This document shows, piece after piece, positions 35,921 through 46,011 of a stretch of 64,000 bases of DNA. Each line of letters opens with the position of its first letter. Position 1 is the stretch's first letter. The notes under the pieces are model-generated. The model ran no database searches and was not told where the DNA came from. It worked only from the letters and a program-made list of their open reading frames with translations. The DNA comes from Corynebacterium rhinophilum (GTDB taxonomy: Bacteria > Actinomycetota > Actinomycetes > Mycobacteriales > Mycobacteriaceae). The stretch covers positions 61,712 to 125,711 of the forward strand of contig NZ_JASPHQ010000001.1 of NCBI RefSeq assembly GCF_030227225.1, given 5' to 3'. Position numbers and translations under genes: made by a program.

Positions 35921-36712
35921 ATGTCTAAATTCAGCCTCCGCAAGTTAAGTGCCACCGTTGCTGCACCAGCAGTGGCTGGTGTCATGGCATTGAGCACCAT
36001 TGCCGGCGCCCCGGCAGCTTCTGCTCAGCAACTCCCTAATCTTGATCAGCTCACCGCGCATGCCCAGCAGCAGGTTGATAACTTCCAGGGCCAGACCCGT
36101 GACCAGGCATGGCAGACCCGCACTGACATCCTGGACCAGGCTGAGAAGTACGCCCCAGAATTGGCGCCGAATGTGCAGTCCGCAGTGGACAGCGCACTGG
36201 AGTTCCTTTTCCCGGGCCTCGTAGCGCAGAAGAACGAGGAAGCACGCCAAGCTCGCGAGGATGCTGAGCGTGCACACGCACAGCAGATTGCGGAAGAAAA
36301 GGCGAAGGCTGAAGAAGCGGCACGCCGTGCGGAGGAGCAGCGCCGCGCCAACGAATTCGACCGCGGCTCCTGCCCAGCAGACGCCAAGATCTGCGTCGAC
36401 CTTGATGGACGCCGCACCTGGCTGCAGGAAGGCGGCGATGTTTCCTACATTTCCCCATCCATGTCCGCTGGCATGGTGGGCGAGGAAACCCCGCGCGGTA
36501 CCTTCCACGTCAACCGCAAGGTGAAGGACGAAATCTCCCGCGAGTTCAACAACGCGCCGATGCCTTACTCCATCTACTTCACCAACAACGGCCACGCTTT
36601 CCACTTGGACAACACCAATGTTGACTCCAACGGTTGCGTCCACCTGCCGTACGATGCAGCGGTTCGCTACTGGAACGACGTCCAGATTGGTGACAAGGTT
36701 TACATCTACTAA
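35921..36712 (+). CDS. Secreted L,D-transpeptidase (YkuD domain)
   Basis: Exported peptidoglycan cross-linking enzyme, 263 residues. Signal peptide 1-35 (ASAQQ cleavage), then a helical region and a charged coiled coil rich in Glu/Ala/Arg (residues about 105-148), then a YkuD catalytic domain. The active-site block is FHLDNTNVDSNGCVHLPYD with the catalytic cysteine. EETPRGTFHVNRK is also typical. The coiled coil may space the enzyme from the membrane or bind the cell wall. Located between map and infA, as in other corynebacteria, with its own promoter space (66 bp) and a terminator behind it. Confidence 0.9.
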   Translation: MSKFSLRKLSATVAAPAVAGVMALSTIAGAPAASAQQLPNLDQLTAHAQQQVDNFQGQTRDQAWQTRTDILDQAEKYAPELAPNVQSAVDSALEFLFPGLVAQKNEEARQAREDAERAHAQQIAEEKAKAEEAARRAEEQRRANEFDRGSCPADAKICVDLDGRRTWLQEGGDVSYISPSMSAGMVGEETPRGTFHVNRKVKDEISREFNNAPMPYSIYFTNNGHAFHLDNTNVDSNGCVHLPYDAAVRYWNDVQIGDKVYIY

Positions 36713-36744
36713 TTCGGTATAGTTCACCGCGTGAGTGCACCCCG

Positions 36745-36793
36745 CCCTCGTGCTTAGTTCCGAAAGCTGGAACCGAGTACGAGGGTATTTTTA
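36745..36793 (+). terminator. Terminator after the L,D-transpeptidase gene
   Basis: CCCTCGT...GTTCC pairs with GGAAC...ACGAGGG and is followed by TATTTTTA. Confidence 0.82.
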
Positions 36794-36971
36794 GTATTCT
36801 GCTGCAGGTTGGGAAATTAGGAAAGTGCGTGCGGTTTGGAAATCGTGTCGCTGCAGCGTATGCTGGTTTGACGGTGTATGGCGCCAGTAGGTCTGGTTGG
36901 CTTGCACCACCGCAGTAGACAACAAACATGCAGGTGACAGGTACTTGTCTGTCACCAGAAAAGTAGAGGTT

Positions 36972-37190
36972 ATGGCTAAGGAAGGCGCAATTGAGGTAGA
37001 GGGTCGCATCGTCGAGCCTTTGCCAAACGCAATGTTCCGTGTCGAGCTCGACAATGGGCACAAGGTTCTTGCACACATTTCCGGTAAGATGCGTCAGCAC
37101 TACATCCGCATCCTCCCGGAGGATCGCGTCGTCGTAGAGCTGTCTCCTTATGACCTGACCCGCGGACGCATCGTCTACCGCTACAAGTAA
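36972..37190 (+). CDS. infA: Translation initiation factor IF-1
   Basis: 72 residues, exactly the usual length; blocks the A site during initiation. [20 protein letters not shown] and [18 protein letters not shown] are characteristic of the OB fold. ATG 36972 has AGAGG just upstream; a longer upstream extension in frame is not conserved. 182 bp without a gene separate it from rpsM. Confidence 0.97.
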   Translation: MAKEGAIEVEGRIVEPLPNAMFRVELDNGHKVLAHISGKMRQHYIRILPEDRVVVELSPYDLTRGRIVYRYK

Positions 37191-37372
37191 ACACAGTCAG
37201 CCTCCTCACCCAAGGGCGAAGCACGGCTTTGTCCTGTACACCTCAGGCTACGGTGGCCTGAGCCCGCACTGGTAAGCAACCCAAGGATTCCCGGCACGGT
37301 CCGGGCGAAGCGTTGCATGGAGCGGGACGGATGGGGAGAAAACCGCCGTAACAACCCGAAAGGACACGCCTT

Positions 37373-37741
37373 ATGGCACGTCTAGCTGGTGTTGACCTCC
37401 CACGCAATAAGCGTATGGAGGTCGCTCTCACCTACATCTACGGCATCGGTCCAACCCGTGCCAAGGAATTGCTAGAAAAGACTGGCATTTCTCCTGACCT
37501 GCGCACCGACAACCTGGAAGATGAACAGGTTTCGGCACTGCGTGACGCAATTGAAGGCTCCTGGAAGGTAGAGGGTGACCTCCGCCGCCAGGTTCAGGCT
37601 GATATTCGTCGCAAGATTGAAATCGGAAGCTACAAGGGTCTGCGCCACCGTCGCGGTCTGCCGGTACGCGGTCAGCGTACGAAGACCAACGCGCGTACTC
37701 GTAAGGGCCCGAAGAAGACGATCGCAGGAAAGAAGAAGTAG
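37373..37741 (+). CDS. rpsM: 30S ribosomal protein S13
   Basis: Ribosomal protein uS13, 122 residues, at the head of the small subunit. [20 protein letters not shown] start, helix-two-turn-helix region, and the basic tail [18 protein letters not shown] are typical. GAAAGGA ribosome site before ATG 37373. First gene of the alpha operon part; 3 bp to rpsK. Confidence 0.97.
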   Translation: MARLAGVDLPRNKRMEVALTYIYGIGPTRAKELLEKTGISPDLRTDNLEDEQVSALRDAIEGSWKVEGDLRRQVQADIRRKIEIGSYKGLRHRRGLPVRGQRTKTNARTRKGPKKTIAGKKK

Positions 37742-37744
37742 TTC

Positions 37745-38149
37745 ATGCCTCCAAAGACTCGTTCCGGCGCACGCCGTTCCGGCCGTCGCGTCGTCAAGAA
37801 GAATGTGGCTCTGGGCCACGCATACATCAAGTCCACCTTCAACAACACCATCGTCTCGATCACCGATCAGACCGGTGCTGTTATCTCCTGGGCATCCTCT
37901 GGTCACGTTGGCTTCAAGGGTTCCCGTAAGTCCACTCCGTTCGCTGCGCAGATGGCCGCTGAAAGCGCCGCACGCAAGGCAATGGACCACGGCATGAAGA
38001 AGGTTGACGTATTCGTTAAGGGTCCGGGCTCCGGCCGCGAGACCGCCATCCGTTCCCTGCAGGCTGCAGGCCTCGAGGTTTCCTCGATCACGGATGCAAC
38101 TCCACAGCCGCACAACGGCTGCCGTCCGACCAAGCGTCGCAAGGTTTAA
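37745..38149 (+). CDS. rpsK: 30S ribosomal protein S11
   Basis: Ribosomal protein uS11, 134 residues, on the platform of the small subunit. Family blocks [20 protein letters not shown] and the C-terminal [16 protein letters not shown] are present. Sits 3 bp after rpsM and 21 bp before rpsD. Confidence 0.97.
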   Translation: MPPKTRSGARRSGRRVVKKNVALGHAYIKSTFNNTIVSITDQTGAVISWASSGHVGFKGSRKSTPFAAQMAAESAARKAMDHGMKKVDVFVKGPGSGRETAIRSLQAAGLEVSSITDATPQPHNGCRPTKRRKV

Positions 38150-38170
38150 GGGAAGGAAAGAGGTAAGAAA

Positions 38171-38776
38171 ATGGCTCGTTACACTGGCCCCGCTACCCGC
38201 GTATCCCGCCGTCTTCGCGTCGACTTGGTCGGCGGAGACATGGCATTCGAGCGCCGCCCGTACCCTCCGGGACAGGCTGGCCGCAACCGCATCAAGGAAT
38301 CTGAGTACCTGCTGCAGCTCCAGGAGAAGCAGAAGGCAAAGTACACCTACGGTGTGCTGGAGCGTCAGTTCCGCCGCTACTACACCGAGGCTAACCGCCT
38401 CCCAGGCAAGACCGGTGACAACCTGGTCATCCTTCTGGAAACCCGCCTGGACAACGTAGTCTACCGCGCAGGTCTGGCACGCACCCGCCGCCAGGCTCGC
38501 CAGCTCGTTTCTCACGGTCACTTCACCGTGAACGGCAAGAACATCAACATCCCGTCCTACCGGGTTACGCAGTACGACATCATCGATGTCCGCCCGCGTT
38601 CCCAGAAGATGGAATGGTTCGAAGACGCTCAGGACGCTCTTATCGATGCCAACGTACCGGCATGGTTGCAGGTCGTTCCTGATACGCTGCGCATCCTCGT
38701 GCACCAGTTGCCCGAGCGCGCTCAGATCGACATTCCGCTGCAAGAGCAGCTCATCGTCGAGCTTTACTCGAAGTAA
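38171..38776 (+). CDS. rpsD: 30S ribosomal protein S4
   Basis: Ribosomal protein uS4, 201 residues, a 16S assembly initiator. An S4 RNA-binding domain is visible in [20 protein letters not shown] and [26 protein letters not shown] ribosome site upstream. 114 bp to rpoA, which may hold an extra promoter. Confidence 0.97.
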   Translation: MARYTGPATRVSRRLRVDLVGGDMAFERRPYPPGQAGRNRIKESEYLLQLQEKQKAKYTYGVLERQFRRYYTEANRLPGKTGDNLVILLETRLDNVVYRAGLARTRRQARQLVSHGHFTVNGKNINIPSYRVTQYDIIDVRPRSQKMEWFEDAQDALIDANVPAWLQVVPDTLRILVHQLPERAQIDIPLQEQLIVELYSK

Positions 38777-38890
38777 ACTGTTATACCGCACGGCCCTTCA
38801 AGGCCACGCGGTCCATCAGGAATCTTCAACCTCAAGATTTTTACCCCCTCTACCGGCGTCAAATAGCGGTCGCCGAAAAGGAGAATTGCA

Positions 38891-39901
38891 ATGCTCATTT
38901 CCCAGCGTCCTCAGCTCACCGAGGAATTCATCGACTCGTCTCGTTCGAAGTTCGTCATCGAACCGCTCGAGCCGGGCTTTGGCTACACCCTCGGTAACTC
39001 GCTGCGTCGCACCCTGCTGTCGTCCATCCCAGGCGCAGCGGTAACCTCCATCAAGATTGATGGTGTGCTCCACGAGTTCACCACCATCAACGGTGTGAAG
39101 GAAGACGTTTCCGAGATCATCTTGAACATCAAGAGCATGGTCCTGTCCTCCGACTCCGATGAGCCGGTGGTTATGTACCTGAGCAAGGAAGGCCCTGGTG
39201 ATGTCACCGCGGGCGATATCCAGCCGCCGGCTGGCGTGGAGATCCACAACCCGGATCTGCACATCGCCTCGCTGAATGACACCGCTAAGCTGGACATTGA
39301 GCTCGTCGTCGAGCGCGGCCGTGGCTACGTCCCGGCTACCGCAACCTCTGGGGAAATCGGCCGTATTCCAATCGACCAGATTTACTCCCCAGTGCTGAAG
39401 GTCTCCTACAAGGTCGAAGCTACTCGTGTTGAGCAGCGCACCGACTTTGACAAGCTGACCATCGACGTCGAAACCAAGAACTCGATTTCCGCCCGCGACG
39501 CCCTGGCTTCTGCCGGCGGCACCTTGGTCGAACTCTTCGGCCTGGCACGCGAGCTGAACAACGCAGCCGAAGGCATCGAGATTGGTCCCTCCCCGCAGGA
39601 GACCGAGTACATCGCCGCCTACGGCATGCCTATCGAGGACTTGAACTTCTCCGTTCGCTCCTACAACTGCCTGAAGCGTCAGGAAATCCACACCGTCGGC
39701 GAGCTTGCAGAATGCACCGAGTCCGACCTGCTGGATATCCGCAACTTCGGTCAGAAGTCGATTAATGAGGTAAAGATCAAGCTGGCTAACTTGAGCCTTG
39801 CTCTGAAGGACACCCCTGAGGACTTCGACCCCACCCAGCTCGAGGGCTACGACGCAGAAACCGGCGACTTCAAGGACCCGGCTGCGGACGATTCCGAGTA
39901 A
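38891..39901 (+). CDS. rpoA: RNA polymerase alpha subunit
   Basis: 336 residues. The N-terminal assembly domain includes [21 protein letters not shown]. The C-terminal domain (residues about 245-315), which contacts UP elements and activators, includes [19 protein letters not shown] and [14 protein letters not shown]. An acidic tail follows. GGAG ribosome site before ATG 38891. Normal in all respects. Confidence 0.98.
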   Translation: MLISQRPQLTEEFIDSSRSKFVIEPLEPGFGYTLGNSLRRTLLSSIPGAAVTSIKIDGVLHEFTTINGVKEDVSEIILNIKSMVLSSDSDEPVVMYLSKEGPGDVTAGDIQPPAGVEIHNPDLHIASLNDTAKLDIELVVERGRGYVPATATSGEIGRIPIDQIYSPVLKVSYKVEATRVEQRTDFDKLTIDVETKNSISARDALASAGGTLVELFGLARELNNAAEGIEIGPSPQETEYIAAYGMPIEDLNFSVRSYNCLKRQEIHTVGELAECTESDLLDIRNFGQKSINEVKIKLANLSLALKDTPEDFDPTQLEGYDAETGDFKDPAADDSE

Positions 39902-39968
39902 AGAATCACCCTGAACTGCGGCACTCGTTGCCGCGCGCTCAACTTTTACCGCACACGAGGAGTAAACA

Positions 39969-40481
39969 ATGCCTACCCCGAAGAAGGGTGCCCGTCTCGG
40001 TGGCTCCGCCAAGCAGCAAGCTCACATGCTGAGCAACTTGGCAGCTAGCCTGATCGAGCACGGCGCCATCAAGACCACCGATGCCAAGGCGAAGGTTCTT
40101 CGCCCGTACGTCGAAAAGATCATCACCAAGGCTAAGTCCGGCACCATCGCTGACCGCCGCGCAGTGCTGAAGCTCATCCCGCGTAAGGATGTAGTTTCCC
40201 ACCTGTTCGACGAGGTCGGACCGAAGTTTGAGAACCGTGAGGGCGGCTACACCCGCACGATCAAGCTGGACAACCGCACCGGTGACAACGCCCCGATGTC
40301 CCAGATCTCCCTCGTTCTTGAGGAGACCGTGACCTCCGAGGCTAACCGCGCTACCCGCGCTGCCGCTTCCAAGGCCGCTGAAGCTGAAGAAGCTCAGGCA
40401 GACGAGGCTGCGGAGACCGAAGCTCCGGCCGAGGACACCGCTGCTGAGAACACCTCTGCTGAGGAGTCCGAGGAGAAGTAA
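39969..40481 (+). CDS. rplQ: 50S ribosomal protein L17
   Basis: Ribosomal protein bL17, 170 residues: a core of about 120 residues ([20 protein letters not shown]) plus an Ala/Glu-rich C-terminal extension of about 45 residues seen in corynebacteria. AGGAGT ribosome site precedes ATG 39969. Last gene of the alpha operon; a terminator follows 80 bp on. Confidence 0.97.
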   Translation: MPTPKKGARLGGSAKQQAHMLSNLAASLIEHGAIKTTDAKAKVLRPYVEKIITKAKSGTIADRRAVLKLIPRKDVVSHLFDEVGPKFENREGGYTRTIKLDNRTGDNAPMSQISLVLEETVTSEANRATRAAASKAAEAEEAQADEAAETEAPAEDTAAENTSAEESEEK

Positions 40482-40902
40482 TCTCCCTCGGCCACTGAAT
40501 TCGCGCAGGCCCTAACGCCCTGCGTGGATTGCAGTCCCTACTCGCAGATGTAGCGCATAATCGCCGCCTTCCCATTCTCTTTACGAAGAGACAGGGGAGG
40601 CGGCTTTTGTCGTTTTGAACTTGGAGCCTCAGGTACTTGGTCCCACCCCCCTCGTCCCGCTCCCTCGTCCCGCTCCATCGTGCGGCTTCGCCATGCAGCG
40701 GACCACGCATCTTCCAATGCACGACGACACCTATGTACAACCTCCTACGCTCAACCTCCTATGCGCATCCTCCACTGCAATAACTGAGCAAATACGGCCT
40801 TCAGATATTGCATTTTCTGCTCAAAACGAACAGGGGAGGTGTAGCAGGAGAGGTTGCACATTTCGGGAACTCGCCGATGCCTCCGGTAGCATTAGGTCCA
40901 CC
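40482..40902. other. Intergenic region rplQ - truA
   Basis: 421 bp with the rplQ terminator (40563-40608) and otherwise no gene I can support. A C/T-rich tandem-like stretch (ccctcgtcccgct repeated once) lies at about 40650-40680. Confidence 0.5.
40563..40608 (+). terminator. Intrinsic terminator after rplQ
   Basis: GCCGCCT...CCC pairs with GGG...AGGCGGC and is followed by TTTTGTCGTTTT. Confidence 0.85.
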
Positions 40903-41784
40903 ATGACTGAAGCAGCAGCGATCGCAGATGAGGGACCAGCAGAAGGATTCGTTCGGCTCCGGTTAGATCTGGCCTATGACGGCACCGATTTTCACGGCTG
41001 GGCCAGGCAAAAGGGCGGACTGCGCACCGTCCAAGGCGTGCTCGAGGAGCAGCTAGCAATGATCGCTCGCACGGAGGTACCGCTGACGGTAGCTGGGCGT
41101 ACGGATGCGGGCGTCCATGCTCGCGGGCAGGTGGCGCACGTGGATGTGCCGCAGGAGATGCTGGAGCAACGGTCCGTAGCAAATGATCCCGGGAAGTTGG
41201 TGCGCAGGCTTGCCAAGTTGTTGCCGGAAGACGTTCGGGTGCATGGCTGCGAGTTCGCGCCAGACAGTTTTGATGCCCGATTTTCCGCGCTGCGCAGGCA
41301 TTATGTGTACCGGATAACCACTAGCCAGCGGGGTGCGTTGCCGACAAGGGCGCACGATACGGCCGAATGGTTCAAACCGATAGATATCGATGCCATGCAG
41401 GACGCGGCCAACGTCTTGGTGGGCTTGCACGATTTTGCGGCCTTTTGCAAGGCCAAGCCAAATGCCACCACCATTCGCGAATTACAGGAATTTAGCTGGC
41501 GGGATGTATCGACGCAGGAGGAACCGCAGCTCTTTGAAGCCCGAGTGACCGCGGATGCCTTCTGCTGGTCGATGGTCCGGTCCTTAGTGGGTTGTTGCTT
41601 AAGTGTTGGGGAAGGCCGCAGGAACGTCGACTTCGCCGCGGCCTTGCTGCAGGAGACAAAGCGCTCCTCTCGCATCCCGGTGGCGCCGGCGAAGGGCCTG
41701 TCTTTAGTCCAGGTGGATTACCCGGAACCCAGCGAAATGTCCGCGCGGGCAGACGTGACGCGAGAAAAGCGCACCGTTCTGTGA
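40903..41784 (+). CDS. truA: tRNA pseudouridine(38-40) synthase
   Basis: Modifies uridines 38-40 in the anticodon arm of tRNAs; 293 residues from ATG 40903. The catalytic aspartate is in VAGRTDAGVHARGQ (about residue 65). LDLAYDGTDFHGWARQ near the start and LHDFAAFCK, FCWSMVRSLVG later are family blocks. A longer in-frame start at 40615 would add about 96 residues without family similarity and is rejected. It follows rplQ as in most actinobacteria. Confidence 0.95.
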   Translation: MTEAAAIADEGPAEGFVRLRLDLAYDGTDFHGWARQKGGLRTVQGVLEEQLAMIARTEVPLTVAGRTDAGVHARGQVAHVDVPQEMLEQRSVANDPGKLVRRLAKLLPEDVRVHGCEFAPDSFDARFSALRRHYVYRITTSQRGALPTRAHDTAEWFKPIDIDAMQDAANVLVGLHDFAAFCKAKPNATTIRELQEFSWRDVSTQEEPQLFEARVTADAFCWSMVRSLVGCCLSVGEGRRNVDFAAALLQETKRSSRIPVAPAKGLSLVQVDYPEPSEMSARADVTREKRTVL

Positions 41785-41877
41785 GCACACGCTGCCAAGT
41801 GGCAGGGCCGTGGCGCCTGCGCTAGCCTGAGGTCTGGGTTTATTTAGACTTTTCGGGGAATTTTCGGGGGGAAATTC

Positions 41878-43161
41878 ATGGCACGTCCATTGCCAACGAC
41901 CAAGGCCCAAGTCTCGGGCCACAAATTTTTACGCCGCCGCGTGGAACACGGGCTCGTATTGGGCGATACCCGCATGATCCACGATCCGCTGGCCCGCCGC
42001 CGCAAGGCGATGATGTTCGGCGGAGTAGGCGTGGCCTTTTTGGCGGTCGGCTCTGGTCTTTTGGCCTGGTTGCAGCCGAGCCCGCAGCCAGGGGATGCGC
42101 CCATCGTGCGCTCGGAGCAGGGCCAGCTCTTCGTGGACGTCAACGATACGTATCACCCCGTCTACAATCTCTCTTCCGCGCGGATTATCGCCGGCGAGGC
42201 GGCCGAGGCACAGACCATTGGGGACGAGCATTTGCGCGAGGCCTCGTTAGGCACGCCGGTGGGGATTTCGGATGCGCCCGGGTATCTGGCTGCCCCGGGC
42301 GAGACACCGCAGCGCTCGTGGGCGGCGTGCCTTGCCGAGCACGATGAGCAGCCCGCGGATAATCTCACCAGCATCGATGGCCAACAAGTAGCCAAAGAAG
42401 AGGTCATCGTGGTGGCGGATCCGCCACAGGAGGGCTTTGGGGAGAAGCGCGCCGCGCTCGCAGAAACGGATGGTGTGCAGTGGCTGCTCACCGCGGACGG
42501 GCGCGTGCGCTTGCCCGATGCGCAGAGCACGGAGGGCCGGGTCATCCGCCGCGGGATTGGCATCGACGGGAGCACCCATTCCTGGCCCGTCCCCGCGGAG
42601 TTGCTCAATGCCTTTGCGGAGCAGCCGCCGCTTACGTTTCCCGATCCGCTGCCGGACATTATGGATACCGGGCAGGGTCAGTGGGCCCGGACGGACGACG
42701 GCGTCGCCGAGCTCTCCGCCACTCAGGCTGACATACTGGTTAGCTACGGTGCGACGCGCAAAGAAGCCTCACCACAAGAGGTAGGCGCGCTTGCCGATGC
42801 CCCCTTAAACTTCCGCCTGCCCGCCACCACCTTCGACTTCGTTGACCCAGATGAAGGCTGGATGTGTGCCGATAGCGACGGTGGGGCAGCGATGGTGACT
42901 GAGAACCCCGGAACGGTAGCGCTCGCCGGTGAAGGCGTAGCGGATCGTTTTGGTGGGCTATCGGCCGGAGGAGTTGGCGTGGATACCGGGCATGGCTATC
43001 ACGTTGTCTCGCCGACGGGGCAGCGCCATGCGGTCGATAACAAAGAACTCTTGGAGGCCCTCGGCACTGGCATAGGAGCCGAGGTTCCGTGGGAAATCAT
43101 CCGGCTTTTGCCAGAGGCCTCGCGCTTGGACCGAGACGAAGCACTACAGGTCAGCCGCTAG
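41878..43161 (+). CDS. eccB: Type VII secretion membrane component EccB
   Basis: 427-residue core component of an ESX/type VII secretion system. A cytoplasmic N-terminus (ARPLPTTKAQVSGHKFLRRR, the conserved EccB opening) is followed by a single membrane helix at residues about 45-63 and a large extracytoplasmic domain with VDVNDTYHPVYNLSSARIIA. Its TAG shares the bases CTAG with the stop of the convergent mycP gene, a 4-bp overlap. The upstream sequence TTTTCGGGGGGAAAT is nearly repeated before the WXG100 genes (about 50940), a hint of common control. Confidence 0.92.
   Translation: MARPLPTTKAQVSGHKFLRRRVEHGLVLGDTRMIHDPLARRRKAMMFGGVGVAFLAVGSGLLAWLQPSPQPGDAPIVRSEQGQLFVDVNDTYHPVYNLSSARIIAGEAAEAQTIGDEHLREASLGTPVGISDAPGYLAAPGETPQRSWAACLAEHDEQPADNLTSIDGQQVAKEEVIVVADPPQEGFGEKRAALAETDGVQWLLTADGRVRLPDAQSTEGRVIRRGIGIDGSTHSWPVPAELLNAFAEQPPLTFPDPLPDIMDTGQGQWARTDDGVAELSATQADILVSYGATRKEASPQEVGALADAPLNFRLPATTFDFVDPDEGWMCADSDGGAAMVTENPGTVALAGEGVADRFGGLSAGGVGVDTGHGYHVVSPTGQRHAVDNKELLEALGTGIGAEVPWEIIRLLPEASRLDRDEALQVSR
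42789..42803 (+). repeat. Dispersed 14-mer CTTGCCGATGCCCC (in eccB)
   Basis: One of six exact copies between 42.8 and 63.2 kb. Here it is coding sequence (Leu-Ala-Asp-Ala-Pro). Preceded by G as in four of the others. Confidence 0.8.
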
Positions 43162-44408
43162 GCGGACTTGGGCCGGCGAAGCCCGCGGGCAACCGCCAGG
43201 CCGGTCAGCAGCAGGACTAACCCGCCGAGCACCCAACCGGCACGGCTCGCTGCGGAGGAGTGTTCCTCTTTGGTGGGTTGGATGGTGAGATCGCGCGCGG
43301 GTGCGGCGTACTCGCCATCGATATGGGTAAGGGCGGCGGCCGGATCGATGAAACCGTTGCCGGGTTCGCCGGCAGAGAGGAGCCGTTGGCGTATATCGGC
43401 AGCGCTGGCTTCTGGATAGCGCTCGGCTATTAAGGCGGCGGTGCCGCTGACTACCGGTGCTGCGAAGGAGGTGCCGTGGAACTGCGCCAGGGAATCCTCT
43501 TGGTTCTTTCCGTCTGCCCAGCCACCGGCGGGGTTCAGCGCTAACGGCACAAATCCGTGGGCGGATAGTTGTGGGCCATCGGCGGGCGTGAGCGAGTATT
43601 CTGCAAGTGCGTGGGCATCCTCTTGGGCGCTAATGGATAGTACGGTCGGTGAGTCCGCGGGAAAGACGTGGTCGCCTTCTTCGCAGGTACCGGAGGAAAT
43701 ATTGCCGGAGGCAGCGATGACTACGGCACCGGCATCTTCTGCGCGGTTAAGTGCCTCATCTAACCGGGAACTATCGATGCGTTGAGCGGTACTCTCTGGA
43801 ACGCAGGATACGATGGAAATATTGATCACCCGGGCGTTGTCTTCCACGGCATGCTCGATGGCGCGGGCCAGCGTGTCGAGTGAACCGGTGGTGCTGTCTT
43901 CATCGGCGTCGCCGGCCGTGTCACCGTATTGGCGATAATGCGCGCTGGTTTGGCGGATGGCGCGGAGCTCGGCGCGCGGGGCGATGCCGATATCGTGGCC
44001 TGCGATGACGCCGGCTACGACGGTGCCGTGTAGGTCGCAATCCCGGTGCGGATCCGGTTCTTCCGGAGTGACCAGGTCCGCGCCTGTAGTAAGATTTGGC
44101 AGCTGATCGTGATGGGCAACCCCGGTATCGATGACGGCTACCGTTACACCTTGGCCCGTGGCAAAGGAGTGCAGTTGGGAGCGGTAGGCGCGCTGGTCCT
44201 CGGAAGGTTCTGGCGCTAGGGGAGATGGATGCGCGGTGGCGCATTCCCGGTCCGGTTCCCGCGCGCTTGCGATGGGAGCGGTCGGAGCTCCTGTGATGAA
44301 GCCTCCGGTTCCGGCGAGGACACATGCGGTAAGCGCGCAAGCAGTAATTCCAGAACTGCCGCTAAACCTAGGTAGTGCAAAAGAACGCCGTGAGTGAGTG
44401 TGGTGCAT
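43158..44408 (-). CDS. mycP: Mycosin, type VII secretion-associated serine protease
   Basis: 416-residue subtilisin-like (S8) membrane-anchored protease essential for ESX systems. The triad is complete: aspartate in VAVIDTGVAHHD, histidine in DLHGTVVAGVIAG, serine in GTSFAAPVVSGTAAL. An N-terminal signal segment and a C-terminal membrane helix with a basic tail (residues about 385-410) are present. ATG 44408 overlaps the eccD stop (TAATG). It converges on eccB with overlapping stops. Confidence 0.95.
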   Translation of the reverse strand: MHHTHSRRSFALPRFSGSSGITACALTACVLAGTGGFITGAPTAPIASAREPDRECATAHPSPLAPEPSEDQRAYRSQLHSFATGQGVTVAVIDTGVAHHDQLPNLTTGADLVTPEEPDPHRDCDLHGTVVAGVIAGHDIGIAPRAELRAIRQTSAHYRQYGDTAGDADEDSTTGSLDTLARAIEHAVEDNARVINISIVSCVPESTAQRIDSSRLDEALNRAEDAGAVVIAASGNISSGTCEEGDHVFPADSPTVLSISAQEDAHALAEYSLTPADGPQLSAHGFVPLALNPAGGWADGKNQEDSLAQFHGTSFAAPVVSGTAALIAERYPEASAADIRQRLLSAGEPGNGFIDPAAALTHIDGEYAAPARDLTIQPTKEEHSSAASRAGWVLGGLVLLLTGLAVARGLRRPKSA

Positions 44409-45859
44409 TATCCCAGCCCCCGAATGAGCTCGAAGATCCCGGCGAGGTGCGCGGCAAGCGGCAGGCAGGCGGCGATGGTCAGGGACTCAAGGCGTTCAAA
44501 CCAGGCGATGGTCGTTGGTTCCACCTCGCTCATTTTGGCCGCCCACAGTGGGGCGCTGAGCATCGCGGCAAGCAGGAGAGTGGCGACCGCCGTCGGCGCC
44601 CAGGCGCCGGCAAGCCCATCGGCGGCAATCGCGTGCACGGCGCACAGACAGGCAGTGAGGCAGGCAACCATGGCAACGAGCATGAGCGCCCAGCTGGCAA
44701 GCACGCGACCGTGACGCGCGGCGTGCATGACCACCGTTCCGGCAACAGAGACGCAGAGCGTTTGGACGAAGCCGAGCCCGGTTAGACCGGTGCCGAAAAG
44801 CATGGCGATGCGAGAGCCGATGGTAGGAGCAGCGGACCCTGCGTCACCCACGGTGCCGTCTGTGGCTACGAGGGTGCCCGTGCCGGTGAAACTGAGCGCG
44901 ATTAGCGCTGGAATGAGGCAAAGCGTGATTCCACAGCAGATGCCCTCGTAGGCGTACCCGGCGCGGGTGGCGCGATCGGCTACGTCGGGCTGGCGCTCAT
45001 CCGAGACGGCGAGGTCTTGGCCCGCGGTGGGCAATTGCGGCACCTTGAGCCCCGCGGTGGCGATGGTCAGCGCGGGGGCGGTGGCAAGCAAAATGACTCC
45101 AGCGATAACGGTGCCCGCGGCCGCCGCGGTGCCGTGGCTCGTGCCGATGCCCGAATTGCCACTCAGTCCAGGAAGCAGGTAGCTCACGGCCGCTATGAGC
45201 ACTAAGCCGGCGATGGTGAGCGCGCCAGAGGTTATCCGTACGGTGCTCAGCCGGGTGAGGTGGCAGGCTAATAAGGCCACGAGGAGGGTGGCGCTGGCGG
45301 TGAGGGCGGCATAGGGGGCATCGGCAAGCGCGGGCGAAATAAGCGCCCATCCGCTCGCCGCCCCTGCTGCCAGGGCGAGCATGACGAGGGATAGCGCGCG
45401 CGTCCACAGGGCGAGCACGAAGGCCGCGACGGCGAGCCCGGCGCAGGCCACCGCCGGGAGCGAGAGCACCCAGGCCACGGCGAAGGCAGCACCAAGCCCA
45501 GTCCACGCCCAGACGATCGGGATGGCGCAAGTGGTGTCGTCGTGGCTTTGGGCTGCAAGGGATTCGGCGGCATCGCGGATGACGGGCGCGGGCCGCTCCT
45601 CGCGCGGGGCGAGCACCAGGATGGAGCCTTCCGCAAGCGGCGTGGCGGCAAGCGGTGCGGTGAAGTCGATGGTGCGCCCAGATGCCGTGCTGGCGCGCCA
45701 CGGCGAGGCGATCGCGGGTGCATCGACAAGGTCAGTAAGTTCTGCCATGAGCTCGCCCAGGCTGGAGCTTAACGGCAATGCCACGTCTGCTTCCTTGTGA
45801 AAGGAATCAGCGTGGATGCGGATGGTAAGGCGCAGGTGATGCGCCGTTGGAGCGGTCAT
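44408..45859 (-). CDS. eccD: Type VII secretion membrane channel component EccD
   Basis: 483 residues from ATG 45859. A ubiquitin-like N-terminal domain (residues about 5-90: LTIRIHADSFHKEADVALPL) is followed by about eleven membrane helices, the standard EccD build. It forms the core of the inner-membrane complex together with EccB and EccC. Translationally coupled to mycP. Divergent from eccC with a 152-bp promoter gap. Contains a reverse copy of the dispersed 14-mer (45315-45329), again encoding Ala-Leu-Ala-Asp-Ala-Pro. Confidence 0.93.
   Translation of the reverse strand: MTAPTAHHLRLTIRIHADSFHKEADVALPLSSSLGELMAELTDLVDAPAIASPWRASTASGRTIDFTAPLAATPLAEGSILVLAPREERPAPVIRDAAESLAAQSHDDTTCAIPIVWAWTGLGAAFAVAWVLSLPAVACAGLAVAAFVLALWTRALSLVMLALAAGAASGWALISPALADAPYAALTASATLLVALLACHLTRLSTVRITSGALTIAGLVLIAAVSYLLPGLSGNSGIGTSHGTAAAAGTVIAGVILLATAPALTIATAGLKVPQLPTAGQDLAVSDERQPDVADRATRAGYAYEGICCGITLCLIPALIALSFTGTGTLVATDGTVGDAGSAAPTIGSRIAMLFGTGLTGLGFVQTLCVSVAGTVVMHAARHGRVLASWALMLVAMVACLTACLCAVHAIAADGLAGAWAPTAVATLLLAAMLSAPLWAAKMSEVEPTTIAWFERLESLTIAACLPLAAHLAGIFELIRGLG
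45315..45329 (-). repeat. Dispersed 14-mer, reverse copy (in eccD)
   Basis: Reverse complement of GCTTGCCGATGCCCC, lying within eccD coding sequence. Confidence 0.8.
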
Positions 45860-46011
45860 AATTCCCCCGAATTGTCTCATGATTGTGGGCGTCCCCCTTG
45901 CCCAATGTCACATATTGTGGCTTACTGGTGGCGTCGTGTCCACCGCAGCGCGGGGAATCTTGGCAGGGGGCCAAGAGCGCTAAGCGTGTGGATCGGGGGA
46001 GGATTTTACCC

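Noticed and set aside
37472..38791. Minus-strand frame of 439 codons across rpsM-rpsK-rpsD
   Set aside because: Antisense shadow of ribosomal genes with the same codon-bias cause.
38816..40012. Minus-strand frame of 398 codons across rpoA
   Set aside because: Antisense shadow of rpoA; no recognisable protein.
40615..40902. N-terminal extension of TruA
   Set aside because: Not conserved in the family, and it begins inside the rplQ terminator region.
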